DNA from: Herminiimonas sp. CN
GTDB lineage: Bacteria > Pseudomonadota > Gammaproteobacteria > Burkholderiales > Burkholderiaceae_D
Direction: 5' to 3'
Assembly: GCF_000622895.1 (NCBI RefSeq)
Contig: NZ_AVCC01000023.1
Location: 1 to 41,664, forward strand
Length of the DNA: 41,664 nucleotides
A program made the position numbers and the translations under genes. Within the stretch, counting starts at the first letter, position 1. Each line of letters starts with the position of its first letter. Shown here one piece after another: positions 15,847 to 23,951 of this stretch. The notes under the pieces were generated by a model. The model searched no databases and was not told the origin of the DNA. It saw only the letters and a program-made list of their open reading frames with translations.

Positions 15847-17538
15847 CTACAACACCTCGCTGGCGTGGTCGGCCAGGCGTGAACGCTCGCCGCGCGCCAG
15901 GGTTATATGGCCGCTGTGCGTCCAGCCCTTGAAGCGATCGACAACATAGGTCAGACCGCTGGAGCCTTCGGTCAGGTAAGGGGTATCGATCTGCGCGATG
16001 TTGCCCAGGCAGATGATCTTGGTGCCCGGACCGGCGCGCGTCACCAGTGTTTTCAATTGCTTCGGCGTCAGATTTTGCGCTTCGTCGATGATCAGAAACT
16101 TGTTGACGAAAGTGCGGCCGCGCATGAAGTTGAGCGACTTGATCTTGATGCGTGATCGGATCAGGTCCTGCGTTGCTGCCCGGCCCCAGTCCCCGGCATC
16201 GGTATCGGACTTGTTCAGGACTTCAAGGTTATCGTCGAATGCGCCCATCCAGGGCGACATTTTTTCCTCTTCGGTACCCGGCAGGAACCCGATATCTTCG
16301 CCGACCGGCACGGTGACGCGGGTTACGATGATTTCGTTGTAGAGCTTGGATTCGAGCACTTGCGCCAAGCCGGATGCAAGCGCCAGCAAAGTTTTCCCGG
16401 TGCCGGCCTGACCCAGCAGGGTGACGAAATCGCATTCCGGATCCATCAGCAGATTGAGTGCGAAATTCTGCTCGCGGTTGCGCGAGGTAATACCCCATAC
16501 GCTATTCTTGACGTGGCCGTAGTCGCGCAGGGTTTGCAGAACGGCGGTTTTGCCGTTGATTTGCCGGACCTGCGCATATAAAGGTGTTTCGCCGGTTTTT
16601 GGTTCCAGATAGACGAATTGATTGAGCAGGAATGACGGCACCAGCGGTCCGGTGAGGCGGTAAAAAGTGTATCCGCTACCGTTCTTGTTTTCTTGCCATG
16701 ACTCCATGTTTTTGCTGTGCTTATCCCAGAAATCGTCAGGCAGTTGCATGATTCCCGAGTAGAGCAGATCGGTGTCCTCCATGACATGGTCATTGAAGTA
16801 GTCTTCCGCCGGCAGGCCCATTGCGCGCGCCTTGATGCGCATGTTGATGTCTTTGGAGACCAGCACGATGGCGCGACCGGGCTGTTCCGCTTCCAGCGCA
16901 CGCACCACGCCGAGAATCTGGTTATCCGCCTTGCCTACCGGTAGTCCTTCAGGCAGGGTGGCATTTTGCAGCTTGGTCTGAAAGAACAGGCGGCCCTTGG
17001 CGTCCTTGTTGCCCAGTTTGGATAAGGGGATGCCTTCTTCAATCGCATTGTCAGGCGTGTCTGCTACCAGGGCGTCGAGCGAGCGCGAGACCTGGCGTGC
17101 GTTACGAGCGACTTCCGACATGCCTTTCTTGTGGTCGTCGAGTTCTTCCAACGTCATCATCGGCAGATATACATCGTGTTCCTCGAAACGGAACAGCGAT
17201 GTCGGATCGTGCATCAGGACGTTGGTGTCCAGCACAAAGAGTTTGTGGGCACCGGCTTTATCGGCAGCACGACTGGTGCTCGATTTCAGATGGCGTTCGA
17301 TCGGCTTGGCTTGTAGCGGCTTTGCTTGCAGCAGGGCAGGCTTTGATGGCGGCGTGGTCTTGCTGCGGGGTGTGCGCGCTTCAGGAGCAACCGTTACCGG
17401 CGCTGCTTGCCGAACCAGCTTTGGCGCAGCTTCAATCGGTGCCAGTGCCGGCTTTACGGATTTGCCTTTGACCGCTTTCGGGTAATCTGCCGGCGACAGG
17501 ACAGTAGCGGGTTTGCTTGGCATTTTTGGCAGGGGCAT
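15847..17538 (-). CDS. PIN domain plus PhoH-type ATPase
   Basis: A 563-residue two-domain protein of the PhoH2/YlaK group, which joins an N-terminal PIN ribonuclease domain to a PhoH helicase-like ATPase. The PIN domain starts at about residue 99 (LFVLDTNVLMHD, with D104 the first acidic residue) and has EELD near 131 and SKDINMRIKA near 228. The ATPase has Walker A GQAGTGKT at 376-383 and a Walker B around FLIIDEAQN. Residues 1-95 are a Pro-, Ala- and Lys-rich low-complexity arm with a QAKPLQAKP repeat and no fold I recognise. Known members couple RNA unwinding to cleavage in vitro; the role in the cell is unclear. Named phoH in some annotations, but not orthologous to the short E. coli gene. 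Confidence 0.92.
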   Translation of the reverse strand: MPLPKMPSKPATVLSPADYPKAVKGKSVKPALAPIEAAPKLVRQAAPVTVAPEARTPRSKTTPPSKPALLQAKPLQAKPIERHLKSSTSRAADKAGAHKLFVLDTNVLMHDPTSLFRFEEHDVYLPMMTLEELDDHKKGMSEVARNARQVSRSLDALVADTPDNAIEEGIPLSKLGNKDAKGRLFFQTKLQNATLPEGLPVGKADNQILGVVRALEAEQPGRAIVLVSKDINMRIKARAMGLPAEDYFNDHVMEDTDLLYSGIMQLPDDFWDKHSKNMESWQENKNGSGYTFYRLTGPLVPSFLLNQFVYLEPKTGETPLYAQVRQINGKTAVLQTLRDYGHVKNSVWGITSRNREQNFALNLLMDPECDFVTLLGQAGTGKTLLALASGLAQVLESKLYNEIIVTRVTVPVGEDIGFLPGTEEEKMSPWMGAFDDNLEVLNKSDTDAGDWGRAATQDLIRSRIKIKSLNFMRGRTFVNKFLIIDEAQNLTPKQLKTLVTRAGPGTKIICLGNIAQIDTPYLTEGSSGLTYVVDRFKGWTHSGHITLARGERSRLADHASEVL

Positions 17539-17633
17539 CAGAACCTCAAATTAAAAATGTTTGAAAAGAACCCATACACCAGTTTGCGGACGGTAGTGGG
17601 AGAGATGACGGTTGTAATGCTAAACCGCGAAGT

Positions 17634-17679
17634 AAAAAAGCCGTCTGGGGCGGCGTCATGCGCTGTCCACAAACGGCTT
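17634..17679 (-). terminator. possible terminator after bcp
   Basis: On the minus strand AAGCCGT (17679-17673) can pair with ACGGCTT (ending near 17638), followed by a T run. The loop between is long, about 28 bases, so this is weaker than the other terminators. Confidence 0.45.
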
Positions 17680-17716
17680 CCTGCAAATATTTTGAGCGAC
17701 TCAATGGCGGTTCGAA

Positions 17717-18193
17717 TCAAGAAAGATTTTTGGCGAATTCCAGTACTTCATCAACGTGTCCGGGAACCTTTACTCCACGCCATTCTTTCACTAATTGACC
17801 GGTTGCGTCAATCACGAAGGTGCTGCGTTCTATGCCGCGAACTGTTTTGCCGTACATGCTTTTCATTTTCATTACACCGAACAACGTGCAAATTGCTTCG
17901 TCCGGGTCGGAGATGAGTTCGAATGGCATTTCCAGTTTGGCCTTGAAGCCTTCATGCGAGCGAAGACTGTCCCTGCTCAGGCCGAAGATTTCGGTATTGG
18001 CTTGCTGGAATTCGGCGAAAAGATCGCGAAAGGCAAGGCTTTCCGCGGTGCAGCCTGGCGTATTGTCTTTTGGATAAAAAAACAACACGATGTTCTTGCC
18101 TTTGTAATCGGAGAGCCTGAAAGTTTTTTCACTGGTCATTGCCGCAGTAAAATCCGCTAACTTCTGACCCACTTCGACGCAACTGTCTGCCAA
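17717..18193 (-). CDS. bcp: thioredoxin-dependent peroxiredoxin, BCP/PrxQ type
   Basis: Reduces hydrogen peroxide and organic hydroperoxides in the cytoplasm. The 158-residue protein has the thioredoxin-like fold, with the peroxidatic cysteine C48 in FFYPKDNTPGCTAES. The usual resolving cysteine five residues later is missing: position 53 is Leu. Other cysteines are C5 and C102. The start is TTG at 18193, supported by GGAG eight bases upstream and by the family N-terminus. It follows arnD on the same strand with about 95 bp between, so it may form its own unit. Confidence 0.92.
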   Translation of the reverse strand: MADSCVEVGQKLADFTAAMTSEKTFRLSDYKGKNIVLFFYPKDNTPGCTAESLAFRDLFAEFQQANTEIFGLSRDSLRSHEGFKAKLEMPFELISDPDEAICTLFGVMKMKSMYGKTVRGIERSTFVIDATGQLVKEWRGVKVPGHVDEVLEFAKNLS

Positions 18194-18287
18194 GGTATGC
18201 TCCTATTTTGTTGTTCTGCTGTGGCATGATGGGCAATAGCCGGCGCGTTTGCATCATGTAAATATCCGGCATATCTTACCGCTCTAA

Positions 18288-19241
18288 TCAAACGCCTGAA
18301 ACGATTAATTGACCCGAGCGTCCTGGCAACTCGGCCCAGGCCAGGGTATGCGTGGGTAATGCCGTATTCTTGATTTTTTGATGCAATTGCGCCATCGATA
18401 TGCAGTCATAACCCTGCGCCTGCCAACCCAGCAGCAGCTGTTCAAAAATGGGGGCCAGTTTCTGGCCTTCAAGTTCTGCGTGCAAGGTGTAGACATGGTC
18501 GCGCGGCGCTTGCGTCAATTTGAGTAGCGTACCAGCAATATTTGACAGCGTAATGACTTCGCCGTTAATGGTTCGCCCCAGCATCTCATCCAGCGTCGGC
18601 AGCGTGGTCGGCATTTGGATGCAAGTTAGCGTCTTGTCGGATATCCGCAGCCGGTATGGCCCCACGTCCGGATCAATCAGTGCCCCGGATGGGTTGAGCA
18701 TCGCACGCGCATCGGAGGAGTAGGCGATGCCGCATGCATCGAGCTGGGCGAATGCATGCGGGTTCATCTGCCAGCCGGCGGCACCATGGGTCTGTGGCTG
18801 CTGGCCGAAAATTGCCTTGAAGCGCTCAAACGACCGTTGCATCTGGCGCTGCGTCCAGGCCGCGTCCGCCGTGCGCACATTGTCTTGCCACAGCACATGG
18901 TCCCAGGTGTGGATGCCGCACTCGAAACCGGCATCCCGCACCGCGCGCATTTCTGAGGCGCACTCCAGACCGATGTCGGGTGCCGGCAGCAATACGCCGT
19001 ACATCAGGGTTTTCAAGCCGTAGTGCTCGACCACTGAAGTCCGCGATACCTTCTTGAAAAAACCGGGCCGGAATGCCCGCCGCAGCGCCCAGCCGGTATG
19101 ATCCGGACCGAGCGAGAACAGGAAGCTTGCGTTGGCCTGGTGCTTTTGCAGCAGGCGTACCAGATTCGGCACGCCTTCGCGCGTGCCGCGATAGGTGTCG
19201 ACGTCGATCTTTAAGGTAATGGAAGGCAAGGCGGTCTGCAA
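18288..19241 (-). CDS. arnD: 4-deoxy-4-formamido-L-arabinose-phosphoundecaprenol deformylase
   Basis: A polysaccharide deacetylase (NodB) family enzyme that removes the formyl group from undecaprenyl-phosphate-L-Ara4FN, the last cytoplasmic step of the Ara4N lipid carrier. The 317 residues resemble ArnD throughout: LKIDVDTYRGTREGVPNLV near the N-terminus (metal Asp in DVD), SFLFSLGPD, CGIHTWDHVLWQ (metal His), GAAGWQMNP, QMPTTLPTLDEMLGR and YTLHAELEG. The start is taken as TTG at 19241, because no in-frame ATG lies near the family start. It begins four bases after the upstream arnA stop, consistent with coupled translation. It is the last gene of the arn cluster. Confidence 0.9.
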   Translation of the reverse strand: MQTALPSITLKIDVDTYRGTREGVPNLVRLLQKHQANASFLFSLGPDHTGWALRRAFRPGFFKKVSRTSVVEHYGLKTLMYGVLLPAPDIGLECASEMRAVRDAGFECGIHTWDHVLWQDNVRTADAAWTQRQMQRSFERFKAIFGQQPQTHGAAGWQMNPHAFAQLDACGIAYSSDARAMLNPSGALIDPDVGPYRLRISDKTLTCIQMPTTLPTLDEMLGRTINGEVITLSNIAGTLLKLTQAPRDHVYTLHAELEGQKLAPIFEQLLLGWQAQGYDCISMAQLHQKIKNTALPTHTLAWAELPGRSGQLIVSGV

Positions 19242-19245
19242 CCCA

Positions 19246-20298
19246 TTAATCCATCAAGGCGCGGGCTTCGGCGACTTGGCTGCGATACGCATCGAAGATG
19301 TTGCGCAGCGTATCGGCCATGTCGGTGGTCGGTTGCCAGCCCAGTTCCTCGCAGGTATTGGTGATTTTCGGCACCCGGTTCTGCACGTCCTGATAGCCGG
19401 CGCCGTAGTAAGCGCCGGAGGTGGTTTCGAGCAACTGCACCTGCTTGACGGATTCCGCGTATTCCGGATATTCGGTCGCCAGCTTCAGCATCATGCCGGC
19501 CAGATCGCGAATCGAATAATTGTTGTGCGGGTTGCCGATGTTGTAAATTTTGCCGCTGGCGATGCCGTTCTGGTTGGCGATGATTTTCATCAGCGCATCG
19601 ATGCCGTCGCCGACGTGGGTGAACGCGCGTTTCTGCGCACCGCCGTCCACCAGCGAAATGTTTTCGCCGCGCACGATGTGGCCGAAGAACTGGGTCACCA
19701 CGCGCGAACTGCCTTCCTTCGGCGTATGGATCGAATCCAGGCCGGCGCCGATCCAGTTGAACGGGCGAAACAGCGTGAAATTCAAGCCTTCCATGCCATA
19801 GCCCCAGATCACGCGGTCCATCAATTGCTTGGCGCAGGAGTAGATCCAGCGCGGCTTGTTGATCGGGCCGCAGATCAGTTCCGACTGTTCCGGGTCGAAT
19901 TCGTCGTCGTGGCACATGCCGTACACTTCCGAAGTCGATGGGAACACCAGGTGCTTGCCGTATTTGGCCGCAGACCGGACGATCGGCAGGTTGGCCTCGA
20001 AATCGAGTTCGAATACGCGCAGCGGCTGCTTGACGTAAGTCGATGGCGTCGCGATGGCAACCAGCGGCAGGATCACATCGCATTTCTTGACGTGGTATTC
20101 GACCCATTCCTTGTTGATGGTGATGTCGCCTTCAAAAAAGTGCATGCGCGACTTGTATTCCGGATTGTCGAGCAGGTCGTTGATGCGATCCGTCATCATG
20201 TCCATGCCGTAGACGTGCCAGTCGGTGGTTTCCAGGATGCGCTTGGACAGATGATGGCCGATAAAGCCGTTGACGCCGAGAATGAGGACTTTTTTCAT
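19246..20298 (-). CDS. arnA: UDP-glucuronic acid decarboxylase (C-terminal half of ArnA as a separate gene)
   Basis: An NAD-dependent extended SDR enzyme that oxidises and decarboxylates UDP-glucuronate to UDP-4-keto-arabinose. The 350 residues match the dehydrogenase half of E. coli ArnA: Rossmann motif GVNGFIG (8-14), PSTSEVYG (with E124, the equivalent of the catalytic Glu), Y153-x3-K157 in WIYSCAKQL, and the segment RPFNWIGAGLDSIHTP and QKRAFTHVGDG. In E. coli this domain is fused to the formyltransferase; here the two are separate genes 16 bp apart. It lies between the formyltransferase and arnD on the same strand. Confidence 0.92.
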   Translation of the reverse strand: MKKVLILGVNGFIGHHLSKRILETTDWHVYGMDMMTDRINDLLDNPEYKSRMHFFEGDITINKEWVEYHVKKCDVILPLVAIATPSTYVKQPLRVFELDFEANLPIVRSAAKYGKHLVFPSTSEVYGMCHDDEFDPEQSELICGPINKPRWIYSCAKQLMDRVIWGYGMEGLNFTLFRPFNWIGAGLDSIHTPKEGSSRVVTQFFGHIVRGENISLVDGGAQKRAFTHVGDGIDALMKIIANQNGIASGKIYNIGNPHNNYSIRDLAGMMLKLATEYPEYAESVKQVQLLETTSGAYYGAGYQDVQNRVPKITNTCEELGWQPTTDMADTLRNIFDAYRSQVAEARALMD

Positions 20299-20314
20299 TG
20301 TTTGCTCTGATTTT

Positions 20315-21217
20315 TCATTGATTGGTGAGAAGCATCCGGAGTGCTTGCGGCGAGATGGCTTTGCCTTCGCACAATAACGTTTGGATGTCTAGCGTGCGAC
20401 CGTCGCCGCAAATGCCCAGGATGGCATTATCTACTACCGCCAGGCCAGGCGGCAAATCGGCCCGGATTCGCGGGCTCAGCCGGGCGCTGCCGATAACCAG
20501 ATGCTTGCCGTGGATTTCGGTAAAGGCGCCGGGGTAGGGCGGCGCCACTGCCCGGTGCAGGTTGTAGACCGCCTGTGCCGGTTGCGACCAGTCGATGCGG
20601 CCGTCCTCCGGCTTGCGCCCGCCGAAGTAGCTGCCCTGCGACAGATCGTTTTGCAAGTGCGGTGCATTGCCGGTCAACAGTGCCGGCAATGCATTCCACA
20701 GCGTTTGCTCGGCCGCCACCGTCAGCTTGCCGAATACGTCATGCGCGGTATCGTCCGGCAGGATCGGCACCGCGGTTTGTCCGATGATGACGCCGGCATC
20801 GGGTTTTGCTGTCATTTGGTGCAGCGTGGCGCCGGTTTCGGTTTCGCCGTGCAGCACCGCCCAGTTGACCGGCACCCGGCCGCGGTATTTCGGCAGCAGC
20901 GAGCCGTGCATGTTGTAGGCGCCGCGTGCGGCCAGCGCCAGCAAGGCTTGCGGCAGCATGTGGCGGTAATAAAAGCTGAAAATGAAATCGGGCTGCAGCG
21001 CCTGGATTTGTGCAAATAATGCAGGCGAGTTCGGGTCTGCTGGCGTGACGCAGGCAATGCCGTGCTCGCGGCACAGCGCGGCGACCGATTCGAACCAGAT
21101 GGTTTCAGCCGGATTGTCTTCATGGCTGACCACCAGCGCCACCTCGACCCCGCGCGCCAGCAAGACTTTCAGGCAGCGCACGCCAATGCTGTGATAGGCG
21201 AAAACCACCGCTTTCAT
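20315..21217 (-). CDS. arnA: UDP-Ara4N formyltransferase (N-terminal half of ArnA as a separate gene)
   Basis: Transfers a formyl group from N10-formyl-tetrahydrofolate to UDP-L-Ara4N, keeping the pathway moving forward. The 300 residues match the N-terminal half of ArnA. The catalytic set N102, H104 (in MHGSLLPKYRGR) and D140 (in DAGVIIGQ) falls at the same residue numbers as in E. coli ArnA. The C-terminal subdomain (about 205-300) is also present. The frame is open far upstream, but the real start is the ATG at 21217, which overlaps the arnC stop by ATGA and so suggests translational coupling. The gene ends 16 bp before the decarboxylase gene, so the fusion is absent, not broken by a frameshift. 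Confidence 0.92.
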   Translation of the reverse strand: MKAVVFAYHSIGVRCLKVLLARGVEVALVVSHEDNPAETIWFESVAALCREHGIACVTPADPNSPALFAQIQALQPDFIFSFYYRHMLPQALLALAARGAYNMHGSLLPKYRGRVPVNWAVLHGETETGATLHQMTAKPDAGVIIGQTAVPILPDDTAHDVFGKLTVAAEQTLWNALPALLTGNAPHLQNDLSQGSYFGGRKPEDGRIDWSQPAQAVYNLHRAVAPPYPGAFTEIHGKHLVIGSARLSPRIRADLPPGLAVVDNAILGICGDGRTLDIQTLLCEGKAISPQALRMLLTNQ

Positions 21218-22203
21218 GGGTGCTCCGGCAGGCTGGGCGAAACCTTGTTTTCCTGGCGCCGCTCGACGAAAGGCGGTTCCTGCAGCACGGTTTTGACCAC
21301 ATATTGCGGCCGGCCGCGCACTTGCTGGAAGATGCGCCCGATGTACTCGCCCAGCAGGCCGATGCCGAACAGCACCACGCCCAGCATGAAGAATACGACC
21401 GCAAACAGCGTAAACACGCCTTCGGCTTCGGCTCCCAGCAGGAAGCGGCGCAGCAGCAGCAGCAGCACCAGCAGCCCCGATGCCGCCGACAGCACCATGC
21501 CGAGCATCGAGAACAGCTGCAAGGGTACCAGCGAGAAGCCGGTCATCAGGTCGAAATTCAGGCGGATCAGGCTGTACAGCGAATACTTGGATTCGCCTGC
21601 CACGCGCTCTTCGTGTTCGACCGTGATTTCGGTCGGCTTGCGGGCAAACGTGTATGCCAGCGCAGGCACGAAGGTATTGACCTCGCTGCACTGGTTGATC
21701 AGGTCGATCACATTGCGGCCGTAGGCGCGCAGCATGTTGCCCTGGTCGGTGATCTTGATGTGGGTGATTTTTTCGCGCAGGCGGTTCATGGCCTTGGAGG
21801 CGTAGGTGCGCCACGCCGAATCCTGCCGCTTGCGGCGGATCGAGCCGACGTAGTCGTACCCTTCGCGCATCTTGGCCACCAGGTTGCCGATTTCTTCCGG
21901 CGGATTTTGCAGGTCGGCGTCGAGCGTGACGGTGATTTCGCCGCGGGAGGCTTCGAAGCCGGCCAGAATCGCCATGTGCTGGCCGTAGTTTCCGTTCAGC
22001 AGCACCACGCGGGTGACTTCCGGACGCAGGCGGAACTGGTCGGCCAGCAGCGCCGGCGAATTGTCGCGGCTGCCATCGTTGACGAAAATGATTTCATAGC
22101 GCAGGTTCAGCGCATCCAGCGCCGGGTAGAGCCGCGCATACAGCTTGGCCAGGCCGGCTTCTTCGTTGTATATCGGGATGACGACGGAAAGTTCTGGTTT
22201 CAT
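21214..22203 (-). CDS. arnC: undecaprenyl-phosphate Ara4FN transferase
   Basis: A GT2-family membrane-anchored glycosyltransferase that moves L-Ara4FN from UDP to undecaprenyl phosphate on the cytoplasmic face. The 329 residues begin with LSVVIPIYNEE, followed by VNDGSRDNS and the metal-binding DADLQNPPEEI. Later come GSIRRKRQD and TDQGNMLRAY. Two membrane helices lie at about 230-260 and 265-290 near the C-terminus, as in E. coli ArnC. Downstream it overlaps the formyltransferase gene by four bases; the gap to arnB upstream is 92 bp. Confidence 0.93.
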   Translation of the reverse strand: MKPELSVVIPIYNEEAGLAKLYARLYPALDALNLRYEIIFVNDGSRDNSPALLADQFRLRPEVTRVVLLNGNYGQHMAILAGFEASRGEITVTLDADLQNPPEEIGNLVAKMREGYDYVGSIRRKRQDSAWRTYASKAMNRLREKITHIKITDQGNMLRAYGRNVIDLINQCSEVNTFVPALAYTFARKPTEITVEHEERVAGESKYSLYSLIRLNFDLMTGFSLVPLQLFSMLGMVLSAASGLLVLLLLLRRFLLGAEAEGVFTLFAVVFFMLGVVLFGIGLLGEYIGRIFQQVRGRPQYVVKTVLQEPPFVERRQENKVSPSLPEHP

Positions 22204-22295
22204 TGTTTTTGCATCCAGTCATAGGAGCCGCAAGCGGAGCCAAGGCATGGCGTCGCATGCCTTGGTGGCGCCGTGCTTGCGGCAGCGTGTTGTTT

Positions 22296-23432
22296 TCAAG
22301 CTGAAAGTACCGATTTGATTGCCGCCACGGTGCGATCGACATCCGCTTCCGTCAACGCATAAAACATCGGCAACGACACGGTCTGGCGGCCGACCCGCTC
22401 CGCCACCGGGAACATGCCGGGGCCGAAGCCGCGTTCGCGGTACAGCGTAAATAAATGGATCGGGGCGTAATGGAAGCCGATGCCGATGTTGTGCTGCATC
22501 ATTTCCGCCATGAATTCGGCCCGTTTGACATGCTCTGGCAGGATGATCTGGAACAGGTGCCAGTTGGTATTGTCAAACTCGGCCAGCGGCAACTGGGCCC
22601 CGGTTCGCGCTTCGAAATCGGGGCCGAAGCCGGCGAAATAGCGCTTAGCCAGCGCGCGGCGATGCGCGGTGATGGCATCCAACTGCGCAAACTGGCCCAG
22701 CCCGATGGCGGCCGCGATGTCGGTCATGTTGTATTTGCCGCCCAGCAGATCGACATCGATGCCGTCCATGCCGCTGCGGGTGACGCCCTGCAAGCGGTAT
22801 TTCTCGGCCAGCCGCGCTTCTTCGGCATTGTTGAGCACCAGGCAGCCGCCTTCGGCGGTGGTGATGTTCTTGTTGGCCTGGAAGCTGAACGATACCAAGT
22901 CGCCGAAGGAGCCGATCAGCCGGCCTTTCCAGCTGGAGCCGATGGCCTGCGCCGCGTCTTCCACCACCCGCAAGTTGTATTTTTTGGCAATCGCGTACAG
23001 CCGATCCATGTCGACCGGCAAGCCCGACAAGTGGACCGGAATGATCGCGCGGGTAGCCGGCGTGATTGCGGCTTCGAGCTTGTCGAGGTCGATGTTGCGG
23101 GTGACCGGATCGATGTCGGCAAAGACCGGAGTGGCGCCGACCTCGATGATGACATTGGCGGTGGCGACCCAGGAGATCGGGGTCGTGATCACCTCGTCGC
23201 CGGGACCAATGCCGGCGATGCGCAGCGCGATTTCCATGGTGCAGGTGCCGGAATTGAAGGTGCGCACCGGACGGCCGCCGAAATAGGCCGACAGCGCGGC
23301 TTCGAGCGCCTGCACCTTCGGCCCGCTGGTCAGCCAGCCGGAGCGCAGCACGTCGCCGACCGCGGCAATCGTCGCTTCGTCGATGCTGGGGCGGGAAAAG
23401 GGCAGGAAGGGCAGGGCGGAGTTGTCGGTCAT
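22296..23432 (-). CDS. arnB: UDP-4-amino-4-deoxy-L-arabinose aminotransferase
   Basis: A pyridoxal-phosphate enzyme of the DegT/DnrJ/EryC1 family that moves an amino group from glutamate to the 4-keto sugar. The 378-residue form places the cofactor lysine at K188 in SFQANKNITTAEGG, the usual position in ArnB. FNSGTCTMEIAL (59-70) and VEDAAQAIGSSW (157-168) are the phosphate and ring contacts. The start is put at 23432 (MTDNSALPFLPFSRPSID) from family length; an in-frame ATG at 23483 would add 17 residues (MHSKKITKRATF...) with no family similarity. It is the first gene of the arnB-C-A-A-D block, with direct repeats in its upstream region. Confidence 0.93.
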   Translation of the reverse strand: MTDNSALPFLPFSRPSIDEATIAAVGDVLRSGWLTSGPKVQALEAALSAYFGGRPVRTFNSGTCTMEIALRIAGIGPGDEVITTPISWVATANVIIEVGATPVFADIDPVTRNIDLDKLEAAITPATRAIIPVHLSGLPVDMDRLYAIAKKYNLRVVEDAAQAIGSSWKGRLIGSFGDLVSFSFQANKNITTAEGGCLVLNNAEEARLAEKYRLQGVTRSGMDGIDVDLLGGKYNMTDIAAAIGLGQFAQLDAITAHRRALAKRYFAGFGPDFEARTGAQLPLAEFDNTNWHLFQIILPEHVKRAEFMAEMMQHNIGIGFHYAPIHLFTLYRERGFGPGMFPVAERVGRQTVSLPMFYALTEADVDRTVAAIKSVLSA

Positions 23433-23482
23433 GTTGTCGGCGTCAGGAAAGGTGGCTCGTTTTGTGATTTTCTTTGAATGCA

Positions 23483-23512
23483 TTAATACTGCATTAGGTA
23501 TATTTTAATACC
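23483..23512. promoter_or_regulatory. repeat motifs upstream of arnB
   Basis: TTAATAC occurs at 23483-23489 and again at 23505-23511, 22 bp apart, which is close to two helical turns. The second copy also forms an inverted repeat GGTAT-N6-ATACC (23497-23512). Such phased repeats are typical of response-regulator sites. No known PmrA box is matched exactly. Confidence 0.35.
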
Positions 23513-23569
23513 GCAATGATCATATGCGGAAAATCCAAGGTTATTTGGCATACTCTGGATTTTTTAAAA

Positions 23570-23941
23570 TCAGCTACGGGTCAGGAGTATTACTCCGACG
23601 ATGATTACGCCAATTGCCAGGATGCGCTGAGCCGATACCATCTCGCCCAGAAAGTACCAGGCGCCAATCGCATTGATGATATAGCCCAGCGACAGCAATG
23701 GATAGGCGATGGTGACATCGACCCGCGACAAGCCGATGATCCAGACCACCACCGAAATCACATAGCAGGTCAGTCCGGCAATGATCGGCAGTTGCGTGGC
23801 CAGCTTGATGGCGGTGCCAAACCAGTTTTCCGCCGTCAGGTGGATCGCCCCGACCGCATTGGTACCGGCCTTGAGCAGCAGTTGCGCGATGGCGTTGAGG
23901 CAGATGCCGACGAAGATGAAGCCGAAGGTAGGCAGGTTCAT
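23570..23941 (-). CDS. small EamA/SMR transporter, ArnE/ArnF-like flippase subunit
   Basis: A 123-residue membrane protein with four hydrophobic helices (about 5-25, 45-65, 70-90 and 100-120). This is the size and pattern of small multidrug resistance proteins and of ArnE and ArnF, which flip undecaprenyl-phosphate-Ara4N across the inner membrane. Recognisable parts are NAIAQLLLKAGTNAVG at the start and TIAYPLLSLGYIINAIGAWYFLGE later, typical of the ArnE/F group. The frame is open further upstream, but the ATG at 23941 begins the family sequence. It lies directly after arnT. Only one such gene is visible, whereas E. coli has two; whether it works as a homodimer is an inference. Confidence 0.82.
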   Translation of the reverse strand: MNLPTFGFIFVGICLNAIAQLLLKAGTNAVGAIHLTAENWFGTAIKLATQLPIIAGLTCYVISVVVWIIGLSRVDVTIAYPLLSLGYIINAIGAWYFLGEMVSAQRILAIGVIIVGVILLTRS

Positions 23942-23951
23942 AGTTGTAAGT

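Noticed and set aside
19246-21217. Split arnA as a frameshifted fusion gene
   Set aside because: Each half has its own start and stop, a 16-bp gap lies between them and both keep catalytic residues. Two functional genes explain this better.
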